Made by a program: the position numbers and the translations under genes. The notes under the pieces were generated by a model that saw only the letters and a list, made by a program, of their open reading frames with translations, was not told the origin of the DNA and made no database searches. From the NCBI RefSeq assembly GCF_030418125.1, contig NZ_JAUHTR010000001.1, forward strand, positions 186,001 through 250,000: 64,000 bases of DNA. Direction: 5' to 3'. This DNA is from Fictibacillus fluitans. Its GTDB lineage: Bacteria; Bacillota; Bacilli; Bacillales; Fictibacillaceae. This document shows, in pieces, positions 27,538 through 36,337 of this stretch (the stretch's first letter is position 1; the number at the start of each line of letters is the position of its first letter).

Positions 27538-27717
27538 GTTCTTTATATAGAACTTTAAAAATGTATGAAATAAGGTAATAAAGTAAGAATATGGAATTAT
27601 TACAGCGGTATTATTCTTAATTCAGACAAATTTCGGAGTTTTTTTATCAGAACTTACAAATTATGATAGAGTTATATCGTTCTTAAAAAAGAACTTTATG
27701 GGAAATGGTTGTTCTTT
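27538..27717. promoter_or_regulatory. SinR-like boxes upstream of the TasA/CalY-like gene
   Basis: The SinR consensus GTTCTYT is matched exactly at 27538-27544 and 27711-27717 on the plus strand and at 27694-27688 on the minus strand. Two of them sit in inverted pairs: GTTCTTTATATAGAAC (27538-27553) and GTTCTTAAAAAAGAAC (27679-27694). In B. subtilis such pairs mediate SinR repression of the tapA-sipW-tasA matrix operon. The same control is inferred here. Confidence 0.65.
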
Positions 27718-27783
27718 GTGTCAGGAAATGACCTGTGCAAGTTCAATATAAAATGGTTAACGATGAAAAGGAGATGAAAGTGC

Positions 27784-28383
27784 ATGAGTTTAAAAAAGAA
27801 ATTGGGGTTAGGGGTCGCTTCAGCAGCTCTTGGGTTATCATTGATTGGTGGAGGTACATACGCCTACTTTAGTGATTCAGCAGAGGCGAGCAGCACGTTT
27901 GCGGCAGGAACGCTTGATTTATCCGTTGATCCTACAACAGTAGTTGATATTAGTAATCTTAAGCCAGGCGACACGATGTTCCGTTACTTTGAGCTGAAGA
28001 ATGATGGCACCCTTCCAATTAAACGTGTTTTCCTGGGCACTGACTATACAGTAACTGACGCTAAAGGCGATAACGGAAACGATGATTTTGGTAAGCATAT
28101 CCGTGTGAACTTCTTATATAATGTTGATAAAAGTGACGAAGTATTCTTGTCAACAACGTTGAGTGAGCTTAAAACCATGGACCCGAAGGTTATAAAAAAC
28201 AAGTTTGAAGCCTACGTGAGTGATGCTTGGGGCACAAAAGGACTTGTTCCTGGCACGAAGGACGTGCTGGGTGTTGAATTTGAGTTTGTGGATAACGGAA
28301 AGGACCAAAATGTTTTCCAAGGAGATTCTCTCAACCTGAAATGGACCTTTAACGCTGAGCAGACCAGAGGAGAACAAAAGTAA
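27784..28383 (+). CDS. TasA/CalY (camelysin) family matrix fibre protein
   Basis: A 199-aa secreted protein starting MSLKKKLGLGVASAALGLSL, followed by GGGTYAYFSDSAEASSTFAAG, the shared N-terminus of TasA and camelysin proteins. In this family the signal peptide is removed by the dedicated peptidase SipW, and the mature protein forms extracellular amyloid-like fibres of the biofilm matrix. TLDLSVDPTTVVDISNLKPGD and FRYFELKNDGTLPIKRV match the fibre domain. No sipW or tapA gene is adjacent. ATG at 27784 follows AAGGAGATG. SinR-like boxes upstream point to biofilm control. Confidence 0.9.
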   Translation: MSLKKKLGLGVASAALGLSLIGGGTYAYFSDSAEASSTFAAGTLDLSVDPTTVVDISNLKPGDTMFRYFELKNDGTLPIKRVFLGTDYTVTDAKGDNGNDDFGKHIRVNFLYNVDKSDEVFLSTTLSELKTMDPKVIKNKFEAYVSDAWGTKGLVPGTKDVLGVEFEFVDNGKDQNVFQGDSLNLKWTFNAEQTRGEQK

Positions 28384-28395
28384 TTCGGAAATAGG

Positions 28396-28431
28396 AAAGG
28401 CAGGCTCACTTCATAGTGAGCCTGCCTTTTT
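28396..28431. terminator. Strong bidirectional terminator
   Basis: A 14-bp perfect stem (AAAGGCAGGCTCAC with GTGAGCCTGCCTTT), 6-base loop and T tail separate the TasA-like gene (+) from the DoxX gene (-). Confidence 0.9.
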
Positions 28432-28437
28432 TCAGCT

Positions 28438-28827
28438 TCAAGTACTTGCAGTTCCCGCGGTTTTTGATTGAAGTCTTTTATGATGGTACACATAGGATCC
28501 TGCTGCGAGAATCAGCCCCACAACCGTGATCCACCAGGAGCTGAAAGGATCACCTACTGCGATGGTGGAGTAGGTAGCCCCTGCCAAATCAAATACAAAC
28601 CCCGCGTACACCCACTCCTTCAAACGTGTAAAGCCAGGCAATAGAAGAACGATGACTCCGAGTATTTTGGCCACACCAAGAAAAGGAAGCAAGTATTCCG
28701 GATATCCGAGATGGTTGAACAAATCAACTGCTGCATCAGCTTTGGCGATATCCGGAACGGAGCCGACAAGCATAAGCACCGCCAATAAACCTGTAAAAAT
28801 CCAATAGATGCTTTGAACCTTTTTCAT
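28438..28827 (-). CDS. DoxX family membrane protein
   Basis: A 129-aa protein with four hydrophobic helices (about 5-23, 43-63, 69-88, 96-113). LGYPEYLLPFLGVAKILGVIVLL and LKEWVYAGFVFDLAGATYS match the DoxX-like family (DUF6/DoxX_2 type), whose roles range from thiosulfate-quinone chemistry to unknown redox functions. ATG at 28827 follows GGGGGA. Nothing in the neighbourhood indicates a specific role. Confidence 0.82.
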   Translation of the reverse strand: MKKVQSIYWIFTGLLAVLMLVGSVPDIAKADAAVDLFNHLGYPEYLLPFLGVAKILGVIVLLLPGFTRLKEWVYAGFVFDLAGATYSTIAVGDPFSSWWITVVGLILAAGSYVYHHKRLQSKTAGTAST

Positions 28828-29054
28828 TTCTTCATCCCCCTATGCATTATTCATGTTGCGGATGGTTATCCACATTGAAATATACTCGGGTGAAGAGAAA
28901 AATATCATTATTTTATGATACTTTAATGCAGGTTTGTTTCAGCTTGGGTTCATTTTTCCATGTAAGTCGTTATACGAAGGGCGCCTTGACAAGAGAGCTC
29001 GTATGCTTTATATCTTTTTATAACACTATTTTTTGTAATAAAACGGAGGTTCTT

Positions 29055-29963
29055 GTGAGAGTATTGCATTTAACATTAGAAGAAGCATTAGTAATAAGCA
29101 AAGCGCTGGGTAATCAGCAAAGGATGGAAATGCTGAGTGTACTGACGGAAGGTCCCAAAAATGTGAACGACCTGGCAGAACGGCTGGAAATACCTTTTTC
29201 TACAGCTGCCGTTAACATTAAAAAGCTGGAGGAAGCGGGTTTGATTGCAACCGAGATCGTTCCCGGACGGGGGAGCCAGAAGGTGAGCTCCAAACGATTT
29301 GATCGCATCGTCATTGATCTGGCCAGTAAAAAGGAAGCACCTGAGAAGTTTATTACACTTGAAATGCCAATTGGAAATTATGTTCAATGCGAAGTCGAAC
29401 CGACCTGCGGACTGGCGAGCGAAAGCGGCATCATCAGTATTATCGATGACCAGCGCTCCTTCTTTGAACCTGAACGGAAAGATGCACAAATCATTTGGTT
29501 CAGGGTAGGATATTTGGAATATCACTTTCCAAACCGCGTGCCATACGGTTCTAAAGTGGAAGAAATCAGCCTGAGTGTCGAAATGTGTTCGGAAGCTCCT
29601 TATCACAAGCTGGACTGGCCTTCTGATATTACCTGCTGGATCAATGGGACGGAGATCGGTACTTGGACGAGTCCTTCTGATTTTGGCGGGGAGCGCGGAT
29701 TTCTGACACCGTCCTGGTGGGAGAACCACAATACACAGTATGGAATGCTGAAACAATGGAAGGTTAATGAGAGCGGCAGTTTTGTGGACAGCTTAAAGAT
29801 CTCGGATCATACAGTCAAGTCGCTTCAATTAGAAGAAAGACCTTATGTTTCTGTAACCTTCGGAGTAAAAAGGGATGCGGAGAAAGTAGGCGGTCTTAAT
29901 ATTTTTGGATCTAAATTTGGCAATTATGAACAGGATTTGCTTATGAAAATTAAATACACTTAA
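29055..29963 (+). CDS. ArsR-type winged-helix regulator with large C-terminal domain
   Basis: A 302-aa protein. Residues 1-90 form an ArsR-like winged helix (ALGNQQRMEMLSVLTEGPKN, VNDLAERLEIPFSTAAVNIK, KLEEAGLIATEIVPGRGSQK). The remaining 200 residues, rich in beta-type sequence (ITCWINGTEIGTWTSPSDFG), form a probable ligand-binding sandwich; family members of this size occur beside carbohydrate loci. GTG at 29055 is chosen because GGAGG lies 5 bases upstream; the frame is open back to 28842 without an RBS. It precedes the third ABC importer and GH2/GH1 genes and may be their regulator. Confidence 0.82.
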   Translation: MRVLHLTLEEALVISKALGNQQRMEMLSVLTEGPKNVNDLAERLEIPFSTAAVNIKKLEEAGLIATEIVPGRGSQKVSSKRFDRIVIDLASKKEAPEKFITLEMPIGNYVQCEVEPTCGLASESGIISIIDDQRSFFEPERKDAQIIWFRVGYLEYHFPNRVPYGSKVEEISLSVEMCSEAPYHKLDWPSDITCWINGTEIGTWTSPSDFGGERGFLTPSWWENHNTQYGMLKQWKVNESGSFVDSLKISDHTVKSLQLEERPYVSVTFGVKRDAEKVGGLNIFGSKFGNYEQDLLMKIKYT

Positions 29964-29970
29964 AAAAGAA

Positions 29971-30002
29971 CCGGATTCTGCTCAGCAGGAACCGGCTTTT
30001 TT
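29971..30002 (+). terminator. Rho-independent terminator of the ArsR-type gene
   Basis: CCGGATTCTGC pairs with GCAGGAACCGG (one A-A mismatch, one G-T pair) around a TCA loop, followed by CTTTTTT. It separates the regulator from the importer operon. Confidence 0.8.
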
Positions 30003-30015
30003 ATTGATAAAAAAG

Positions 30016-30070
30016 TTGAAATAAAATAGGTTTATATGTAATAATGTACGCATGCATGAAAGCGCTTTTA
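30016..30070 (+). promoter_or_regulatory. Promoter with downstream cre-like site for the third sugar operon
   Basis: TTGAAA (30016-30021) and TAATAA (30039-30044) are spaced by 17 bases. TGAAAGCGCTTTTA at 30057-30070 matches the CcpA cre consensus except for one base and would lie just downstream of the start of transcription, a position suited to roadblock repression by CcpA. Confidence 0.55.
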
Positions 30071-30087
30071 ATAAAGGAGGGGAACGA

Positions 30088-31335
30088 ATGAAAAAGTTAT
30101 CGGTTGCAGGGCTGGTTTTAATGCTCATCTGCGGCATGCTTGCCGGGTGTTCATGGCAGCAGACAAGCGCCACAGGCGAAGATAAAAATAATGTAAAGCT
30201 TTGGGTTCCATTTTCGGGTCCGGACGGTCCGAAATTTGAAGAGATTGTCAGGTCATATAACAAATCGCAAAAGAAATACAATGTGGATTTGCAGATTATT
30301 CCTTCATCAGAGTATTACAAAATGGTGAATTTGACACTGAGCTCTAAAAATAATTTACCAGATTTAATGATCATGCACGCGGACCGCATTGTGGATTATG
30401 CGACAAAGGACCAGCTTTTAAAGACAAGCATTCTGACCAAGAGCAAAAAAATCAGCGCAAAAGATTACCATCCAAAAGCACTTCAGGCATCCAAGGTGAA
30501 CGGCAGCACGTATGGCATACCCCTGGATATTCACCCATTGATGTTCTATTGGAACAAAGACCTATTTAAAAAGGCGGGGTTAGATCCTAATAAACCGCCT
30601 AAAAATGCACAGGAATTTCGGGAGTATGCAAAAAAACTAACAGTTCCTGAAAAAAGTCAATATGGCTTTGCTGTTCCTACAGTGGGAACACAGCCGTTCC
30701 TGTTTCAAACCATACTTGCTCAAAAGGGCGGAAAGCTTTATAGTGACGGCCATTTCAACTATACGTCCAAAGAAGCTTTAAACACACTGAATTTCGAGCG
30801 CGATTTAATCTATAAAGATAAAGTATCGCCAAGTGGATTGGCTATTGACGGTGACTTGAAACTCTTCCTTCAAGGAAAGAACGCCATGCATTTCAATGGG
30901 CCATGGATGCTCGCCCAATTTGAAGATTCCGGTATGAACTACGGGGTGGCGCCAGTTCCACAGATCGGCGAAAAGCAGCAAAAGGTATGGGCAAATTCCC
31001 ATAACTTTGTTATTCCTAAGAAAAAGGAAGGCGAAAAGCTGGGAGCCATAACCGACTTTCTGAATTATGTAGGAAACCACGGGATGGCATGGGCCGAATC
31101 CGGACAGGCACCCGCTTCCAAAGCGGTGTATACGAGCAAAGCATTCCAGAAATTAAATCAGCAGCCAAAAGTGGCTGAATCCTTTGATTTTGCGGAATAT
31201 CCGCCTCAGGTGGAAAACTGGGGACAAGTTTCTGAATTTTTAAACCAGGAAATCAATCTGGTGCTTCTCGGTAAAAAAGATTCTAAAAAAGCGCTGAAAG
31301 ATGCGCAGCGGAAAGCCGAGCAATATTTGGAGTAG
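30088..31335 (+). CDS. Sugar ABC importer solute-binding lipoprotein
   Basis: A 415-aa binding protein. MKKLSVAGLVLMLICGMLAGC is a lipoprotein signal with lipobox LAGC. Sequence blocks such as NVKLWVPFSGPDGPKFEEIV, DLMIMHADRIVDYATKDQL and NGPWMLAQFEDSGMNYGVAP are typical of family-1 sugar-binding proteins. ATG at 30088 follows AAAGGAGG by 7 bases; an upstream in-frame ATG (30052) lies within the promoter/cre region. It serves the two downstream permeases. Confidence 0.93.
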   Translation: MKKLSVAGLVLMLICGMLAGCSWQQTSATGEDKNNVKLWVPFSGPDGPKFEEIVRSYNKSQKKYNVDLQIIPSSEYYKMVNLTLSSKNNLPDLMIMHADRIVDYATKDQLLKTSILTKSKKISAKDYHPKALQASKVNGSTYGIPLDIHPLMFYWNKDLFKKAGLDPNKPPKNAQEFREYAKKLTVPEKSQYGFAVPTVGTQPFLFQTILAQKGGKLYSDGHFNYTSKEALNTLNFERDLIYKDKVSPSGLAIDGDLKLFLQGKNAMHFNGPWMLAQFEDSGMNYGVAPVPQIGEKQQKVWANSHNFVIPKKKEGEKLGAITDFLNYVGNHGMAWAESGQAPASKAVYTSKAFQKLNQQPKVAESFDFAEYPPQVENWGQVSEFLNQEINLVLLGKKDSKKALKDAQRKAEQYLE

Positions 31336-31351
31336 GAAAGGGGTGTGTGTT

Positions 31352-32251
31352 TTGCAGGAGACCAAATTTTCCAAGTTTACCTCATTTTTATTTGTTCTGC
31401 CCTATTTAGTCGTGTTTGTGGCGTTTCTGTTGATCCCGCTGATTTTTGGCGCCTATATCAGTTTTCATGATTGGGATTTGCTCAGCAGTACTCATAAGTT
31501 TGTCGGGTTTGGCAATTACGCCAAGCTGTTTGACCCATCGACTTACTTTCATTCTGTTTTTATGAATGGATTATGGAATACGATCAAGTTTGTCATTTTC
31601 TCCGTTCCTATTCTTATTGTGGGCGGATTGCTTCTCGCGTTATTGGTGCAGCATTTACCCGATAAGTTAAAAGGAATTTTTAGATCCATCTTTTTTATTT
31701 CCTATGCCATTTCTGTATCTGTAATCGCTGTTTTATGGCTTTGGCTGCTGGATACCAACTCAGGCCTTTTCAATCATCTGCTGGCAAAGCTTGGCGCTGC
31801 GCCCGTTCAATGGCTTACTTCCATGCCATACGCCTGGATCTCGATCGTGGCCGCTACGGTCTGGTGGACTGTCGGCTTTAATATGATCATTTATATTAAT
31901 GCCCTGAACGAGGTGCCGGATGAGCTGTATGAAGCGGGTTCGGTTGATGGGGCAACCCCATGGCAGAAGTTTTGGAGCATTACACTGCCGTCCATACGTC
32001 CGGTTATGGTCTTTACCATTGTCACATCAACCATTGCTTCCTTCAATATCTACGGGCAACCGTATCTGATGACAAGAGGCGGTCCCGGAACGTCTACCAA
32101 GGTGTTGTTGATGGAAATTGTAGACCAGGCCTTTGTTCAGCGGCAATTGGGGATCGCTTCCGCCATGGCCATTGTTATGGCAATAATCATGATTGTGATT
32201 TCAATCATTCAATTCCGGTTGACCCGAAACAACGAAGGGAATGAAGCCTGA
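31352..32251 (+). CDS. Carbohydrate ABC importer permease (MalF-type)
   Basis: A 299-aa permease with six spans. The EAA loop is LYEAGSVDGATPWQKFWSIT (about 205-224), and YLMTRGGPGTSTKVLLMEI is the GGP block of MalF-type subunits. The likely start is TTG at 31352, 10 bases after AGGAAAGG; GTG at 31343 is too close to the RBS. Its stop overlaps the next ATG (TGATG at 32249-32253). Confidence 0.92.
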   Translation: MQETKFSKFTSFLFVLPYLVVFVAFLLIPLIFGAYISFHDWDLLSSTHKFVGFGNYAKLFDPSTYFHSVFMNGLWNTIKFVIFSVPILIVGGLLLALLVQHLPDKLKGIFRSIFFISYAISVSVIAVLWLWLLDTNSGLFNHLLAKLGAAPVQWLTSMPYAWISIVAATVWWTVGFNMIIYINALNEVPDELYEAGSVDGATPWQKFWSITLPSIRPVMVFTIVTSTIASFNIYGQPYLMTRGGPGTSTKVLLMEIVDQAFVQRQLGIASAMAIVMAIIMIVISIIQFRLTRNNEGNEA

Positions 32252-33075
32252 TGCGAAAACCAAAAAAGTCGCTCATCTTAATTGCGGTACTATTAGGTAT
32301 TTTGTTTCTGATTCCGATGGTCTGGATGGTAGCCACATCATTTAAGACTGATACGGAAGCTTTGTCCAGTATGAGCTTGTTTCCGAAACATTTTACCTTT
32401 GATAACTATGTATATACACTTTTTGGACAGGGACTCGATGTACCGATTCTGAGATGGCTGTTTAATTCATTGTTTGTAGGAATTGGCGGATCGCTTCTGG
32501 TGGTCATGATTGATGCAATGGCCGCCTACGGACTTGCCAGGCTCAATGTGCCATTTAAGAAATTTTTGTTGCCGATGTTCATCAATACGTTGATGATTCC
32601 TTGGGTCATTACCTTTATCCCTTTATATCTGCAATTCGGTAATATGGGGTGGCTCAATACGTATGCTGCTTTGATCTTCCCGTACACTGCAAATGCTTTT
32701 GGTGTCTTTCTTTTGTACCAGTTTTTCAGAGGATTTCCCAAGGCACTGGAAGAAGCTGCAGTCATTGACGGGGCTAACAAATGGCAGGTCTTTATACGGA
32801 TTGTGCTGCCTTCAGCCAAACCGATGCTTTGGACGCTCGGAATCTTTACGTTTATGACCATTTACAATGACTTTTTATGGCCGCTCGTTTCCACGAATTC
32901 CATCGAACTGCGGACCATCACCACGGGGATTGCGATCATGCAGCAGGGCAGCTTTGTTTCCTCTTACGGAAAGCTGATGGCATTGACAACGTTGGCTACT
33001 CTTCCAATGCTGGCGATCTTCCTGGTCGGACAGCGACAATTTATAAAAGGAATTACACAAACAGGAATCAAATAG
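32251..33075 (+). CDS. Carbohydrate ABC importer permease (MalG-type)
   Basis: A 274-aa permease with six spans, EAA loop LEEAAVIDGANKWQVFIRI (about 167-185) and C-terminus RQFIKGITQTGIK, the MalG-type ending. It completes the membrane channel with the MalF-type subunit. As with the other two systems in this window, the ATPase must come from elsewhere in the genome. Confidence 0.93.
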   Translation: MRKPKKSLILIAVLLGILFLIPMVWMVATSFKTDTEALSSMSLFPKHFTFDNYVYTLFGQGLDVPILRWLFNSLFVGIGGSLLVVMIDAMAAYGLARLNVPFKKFLLPMFINTLMIPWVITFIPLYLQFGNMGWLNTYAALIFPYTANAFGVFLLYQFFRGFPKALEEAAVIDGANKWQVFIRIVLPSAKPMLWTLGIFTFMTIYNDFLWPLVSTNSIELRTITTGIAIMQQGSFVSSYGKLMALTTLATLPMLAIFLVGQRQFIKGITQTGIK

Positions 33076-33088
33076 AGGAGGCAAATTG

Positions 33089-34849
33089 ATGACACAAAAA
33101 CGCAGCGAGTACCCACGTCCCCAATTTCAGCGGGAAAATTGGTTGAATTTGAACGGGGAATGGAACTTTATTTTTGACGATGAAAACGAAGGAATGAAAA
33201 AAGGATGGTACAGGCAGGGATTACCTGAAGATGCTTTAAAAATCCAGGTTCCGTTTGCCTATCAATGCGAAGAGAGCGGGATTCACCAAACAGCTTTTCA
33301 CGATGTGGTCTGGTACGAACGTGAGCTTCTGATTCCTGATGATTGGAAAGGAAAAGAACTGTACCTTCATTTTGGTGCGGTGGATTACCGGTCATGGGTT
33401 TATGTGAACGGTTCTCTCGTCGGTTTTCATGAAGGCGGCCATACCTCATTTTCGCATAACATCACACCGTACCTGAATGAAAGCAATAAAAATGAGCTTG
33501 TTGTTCGGGTGGAAGATCCCTCAGAGGATGAAACCATTCCGCGGGGCAAGCAATATTGGAAAGAACAATCAGAATCCATCTTTTATACAAGAACCACAGG
33601 GATATGGCAGACGGTATGGCTTGAACCGGTAGATCCTGTCCATTTCGCTTCCATACGGTGGACACCGGATATTGATATCGGATCCATCGGGATGGAGCTC
33701 GAGGTAAGCCGCCTCATTGAAAATTTGAAGGCAGAGGTGCGTATCTCCTTTGGAGGAAAAGTGATCATTCATGATTTACTATCATTGCAGGACACCTATA
33801 CCAAACGAAGCATTGACCTCCGAAGCCGTTTTACAGAGAGAAGCAATATCCATGGAGCGGGATGGTATTGGTCGCCAGAGAGCCCCAACCTGTTTGATGT
33901 GGAACTCGTGTTGCGTGATGAAGCATCCACGCTTGATGTGATTACCAGCTATTTTGGAATGAGAAAAATCTCGATCGAAAACGGAAAAATTCTATTAAAC
34001 AACAAACCTTATTACCAAAAGCTCGTCCTGGATCAGGGATACTTTCCAACCGGCCTGCTGACGGCTCCCAGTGACGAAGATTTAAAAAACGATATTCTGC
34101 TGGCCAAAGAGATGGGATTTAACGGAGCCAGAAAACATCAAAAGATAGAGGACCCACGGTATTTTTATCACGCGGATAAATTAGGGTTTCTTGTTTGGGG
34201 TGAAATGGCCAATGCCGCCGAATACAGTGAACAGGCTGCCGCCCGACTTACACTTGAGTGGATTGAAGCGGTTAAACGGGATTACAGCCATCCTTCCCTG
34301 GTTGTCTGGGTTCCACTCAACGAAAGCTGGGGAATCTCGAGGGTCGGACGTGATGCTCAGCAGCAGGCCCATTCACTTGCCATGTATCATTTGACGAAGT
34401 CTCTTGATGCGACCCGTCCGGTTCTGTCAAATGAGGGGTGGGAACATACCCAATCCGATATTTGCGGCATTCATAATTATCAGTCACCAGCGGAGATGGA
34501 AAAAGCCTATGCAACCACAGAAAGTGCCATTACAACCGAGCCTGCCAACCGTACCATCTACGCGCAGGGCTTCAGCTATCAAAATGAGCCGATTATGATA
34601 ACCGAATACGGAGGCATTGCATATAAAGTGTCAGCAGAGGGATGGGGCTATTCTTCTGTTGAAAGTGGAGAAGAGCTGGTTGAGGAGTACAGGAAAGTAA
34701 CCGAAGCCTTAATGACGTCTTCTGTTGTGCAGGGCTTTTGTTACACGCAGCTGACCGATGTTGAACAAGAAATCAACGGGCTCCTCACCTATGACCGCAA
34801 ACCAAAATGTGAGCTTTCTAAAATCAAATCTGTGAATGATCAAGGGTGA
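33089..34849 (+). CDS. Glycoside hydrolase family 2 enzyme
   Basis: A 586-aa cytoplasmic protein, shorter than the first GH2. Domains: jelly roll (WYERELLIPDDWKGKELYLH, VNGSLVGFHEGGHTSFSHN; 1-180), Ig-like (180-290) and TIM barrel (290-580). Acid/base Glu412 lies in VPLNESWG and nucleophile Glu506 in MITEYGG. RGKQYWKEQSESIFYTRTTG is typical of short GH2 beta-galactosidase/beta-glucuronidase-like enzymes. ATG at 33089 follows GAGGAGG. It is encoded directly after the importer and so probably trims the imported oligosaccharide. Confidence 0.9.
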   Translation: MTQKRSEYPRPQFQRENWLNLNGEWNFIFDDENEGMKKGWYRQGLPEDALKIQVPFAYQCEESGIHQTAFHDVVWYERELLIPDDWKGKELYLHFGAVDYRSWVYVNGSLVGFHEGGHTSFSHNITPYLNESNKNELVVRVEDPSEDETIPRGKQYWKEQSESIFYTRTTGIWQTVWLEPVDPVHFASIRWTPDIDIGSIGMELEVSRLIENLKAEVRISFGGKVIIHDLLSLQDTYTKRSIDLRSRFTERSNIHGAGWYWSPESPNLFDVELVLRDEASTLDVITSYFGMRKISIENGKILLNNKPYYQKLVLDQGYFPTGLLTAPSDEDLKNDILLAKEMGFNGARKHQKIEDPRYFYHADKLGFLVWGEMANAAEYSEQAAARLTLEWIEAVKRDYSHPSLVVWVPLNESWGISRVGRDAQQQAHSLAMYHLTKSLDATRPVLSNEGWEHTQSDICGIHNYQSPAEMEKAYATTESAITTEPANRTIYAQGFSYQNEPIMITEYGGIAYKVSAEGWGYSSVESGEELVEEYRKVTEALMTSSVVQGFCYTQLTDVEQEINGLLTYDRKPKCELSKIKSVNDQG

Positions 34850-34855
34850 TAACGT

Positions 34856-36070
34856 ATGAAGGACTTTGCTTTTGCGGTTGGAATTGAAGATACCTTTGTA
34901 ACCCAGACCGAGCGGGGCGAACGCCCCTTGGATGAATATGCCTTGACCCAGCATTATGAAAAATGGAAAGGCGACCTGGATTTGGCAAGAAATTCGGGAG
35001 CAGCCATGATTCGTTACGGAATACCCTGGCATGCGGTAGAAGAAACAAAGGGTCAGTATACCTGGTCATGGGTAGACCAGGTGATGGATTACTTCCGGGA
35101 GCACCGTGATCTCGTCCCAATTATTGATTTGATGCATTACGGCACGCCACTCTGGCTGAAACAAGAGTTCCTAAATCCAGAGTTTCCGGAAGCTGTGGCC
35201 CGCTTTGCCCGTGCCTTTTTTCAGCGCTATAAAGACGTAACTCTTTATTTCACACCACTGAACGAGCCGTATGTGAACGCGGAATATTGCGGGCTGCTTG
35301 GAAAATGGCCGCCCTACCAGACAGGACTGAAAGGTTTCAATCAGCTGATGATTCAGCTTGGAAAAGGGATCATTCATACGGTGGAAGAAGTTAAATCCAT
35401 CCATCCTGAAAGCATTGCTGTTCATGTTGATGCTACCAAAAAGTATTATCCTGCGTATGACCGTGACGATTCTCTGGAGCTTGAACGAAAAAAATGGAGC
35501 GAGCTTTCCATGTTTTCATGGGAGATGATTCAGGGGAAATTGAGCGAAAACAGAATCCTGCTGCCATGGATTCAGGAACACGGTGTTACGGATGAGCAGG
35601 TTTACTGGTTTTTAGAAAATAAGATTGACCTGGATGTTGCCGGCATTAACTTTTATCCGCAATTTAGTGTTCATCAGACTGAAATCGCCTCTTCAGGTGC
35701 TTATTTTCCTCATGTAATGGGAACAGCGGAGGATTTAATGGACATCATTGACCGGTTTATTAAACGGTATGATAAACCAGTGTTTATTACTGAGACCAGT
35801 TATCGGGGAACGGAACAGGAAAGAATAAGTTGGCTTAACGAAAGCCTGGATGTGTTAAAGAAGGGAAGAGAACACGGAAAGAACATTGTCGGTTATACGT
35901 GGTTTCCGTTTTATGACCTGGTGGACTGGGAATACAGGACTTCAGGAAAAACGGTTGAAGAAGAAATTCTGCCCTTTGGGTTATACACCCTTCGTTCTAT
36001 AGGAGGGGACCTCAAACGGATCAAGAATTCTGTTGGTACAGCCTTTGAGCAGAATATCAAATCCTTTTAA
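34856..36070 (+). CDS. GH1-like (clan GH-A) beta-glycosidase
   Basis: A 404-aa TIM-barrel enzyme. The strand-4 motif TPLNEPYV gives acid/base Glu137 and the strand-7 motif FITETSYRG gives nucleophile Glu313, the spacing expected for clan GH-A; the NEP motif and N-terminal IRYGIPWHAVEETKGQYTWS resemble GH1. The nucleophile motif ITET differs from the usual ITENG of GH1, and the protein is about 50 residues shorter than typical GH1 enzymes, so it may be a divergent subfamily. It starts 6 bases after the GH2 gene and ends the operon at a terminator. Confidence 0.82.
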   Translation: MKDFAFAVGIEDTFVTQTERGERPLDEYALTQHYEKWKGDLDLARNSGAAMIRYGIPWHAVEETKGQYTWSWVDQVMDYFREHRDLVPIIDLMHYGTPLWLKQEFLNPEFPEAVARFARAFFQRYKDVTLYFTPLNEPYVNAEYCGLLGKWPPYQTGLKGFNQLMIQLGKGIIHTVEEVKSIHPESIAVHVDATKKYYPAYDRDDSLELERKKWSELSMFSWEMIQGKLSENRILLPWIQEHGVTDEQVYWFLENKIDLDVAGINFYPQFSVHQTEIASSGAYFPHVMGTAEDLMDIIDRFIKRYDKPVFITETSYRGTEQERISWLNESLDVLKKGREHGKNIVGYTWFPFYDLVDWEYRTSGKTVEEEILPFGLYTLRSIGGDLKRIKNSVGTAFEQNIKSF

Positions 36071-36077
36071 ATAATTA

Positions 36078-36120
36078 AAATCCCCTGGAAGACGTGAGGT
36101 CTTTACCAGGGGATTTTTTT
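36078..36120 (+). terminator. Strong rho-independent terminator
   Basis: AAATCCCCTGG pairs with CCAGGGGATTT (11 bp), with further pairing in the loop (AAGAC/GTCTT), and ends in a run of Ts. It closes the third sugar operon; the stop of the minus-strand DUF2642 gene overlaps its T tract. Confidence 0.9.
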
Positions 36121-36337
36121 ATGGCGTTAAGGTGGTTACTCTTACATAGTTGATAGAATCGATAGGGATAATGGAAACCTGAGATATACTTTCGTATGCT
36201 GAAGCATCTTGCGCGATCTCGACAGCGTCCGTACGAATACGCTGTAAAACACCGTCTACAACCGTCGTGCTTGTTGCGACCATTATTGGTTTTCCAAGGT
36301 ATAATGCAAGCTGTTCATTTAAAAATTCAGCAGCCAT
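36119..36337 (-). CDS. DUF2642-like small protein (second of pair)
   Basis: A 72-aa protein: MAAEFLNEQLALYLGKPIMV, then TTVVDGVLQRIRTDAVEIAQ and IIPIDSINYVRV. The pattern of short beta strands (target loop, G-x-L-x-x-[IV], D-x-[IV]-x-[IL], I-x-x-I-x-x-[VI]) resembles the Sm-like DUF2642 fold seen in small Bacillus proteins such as YuzF. Its ATG overlaps the stop of the first paralogue by one base (TAATG). Function is not known; some members are linked to the spore surface. Confidence 0.7.
   Translation of the reverse strand: MAAEFLNEQLALYLGKPIMVATSTTVVDGVLQRIRTDAVEIAQDASAYESISQVSIIPIDSINYVRVTTLTP

Noticed and set aside
29088-29756. A 222-codon antisense ORF opposite the ArsR-type regulator
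   Set aside because: The plus-strand protein has a clear winged helix and RBS; the antisense product has biased composition and no domain. Similar long shadows at 8882-9553, 23376-23984 and 44129-44599 were rejected for the same reason.
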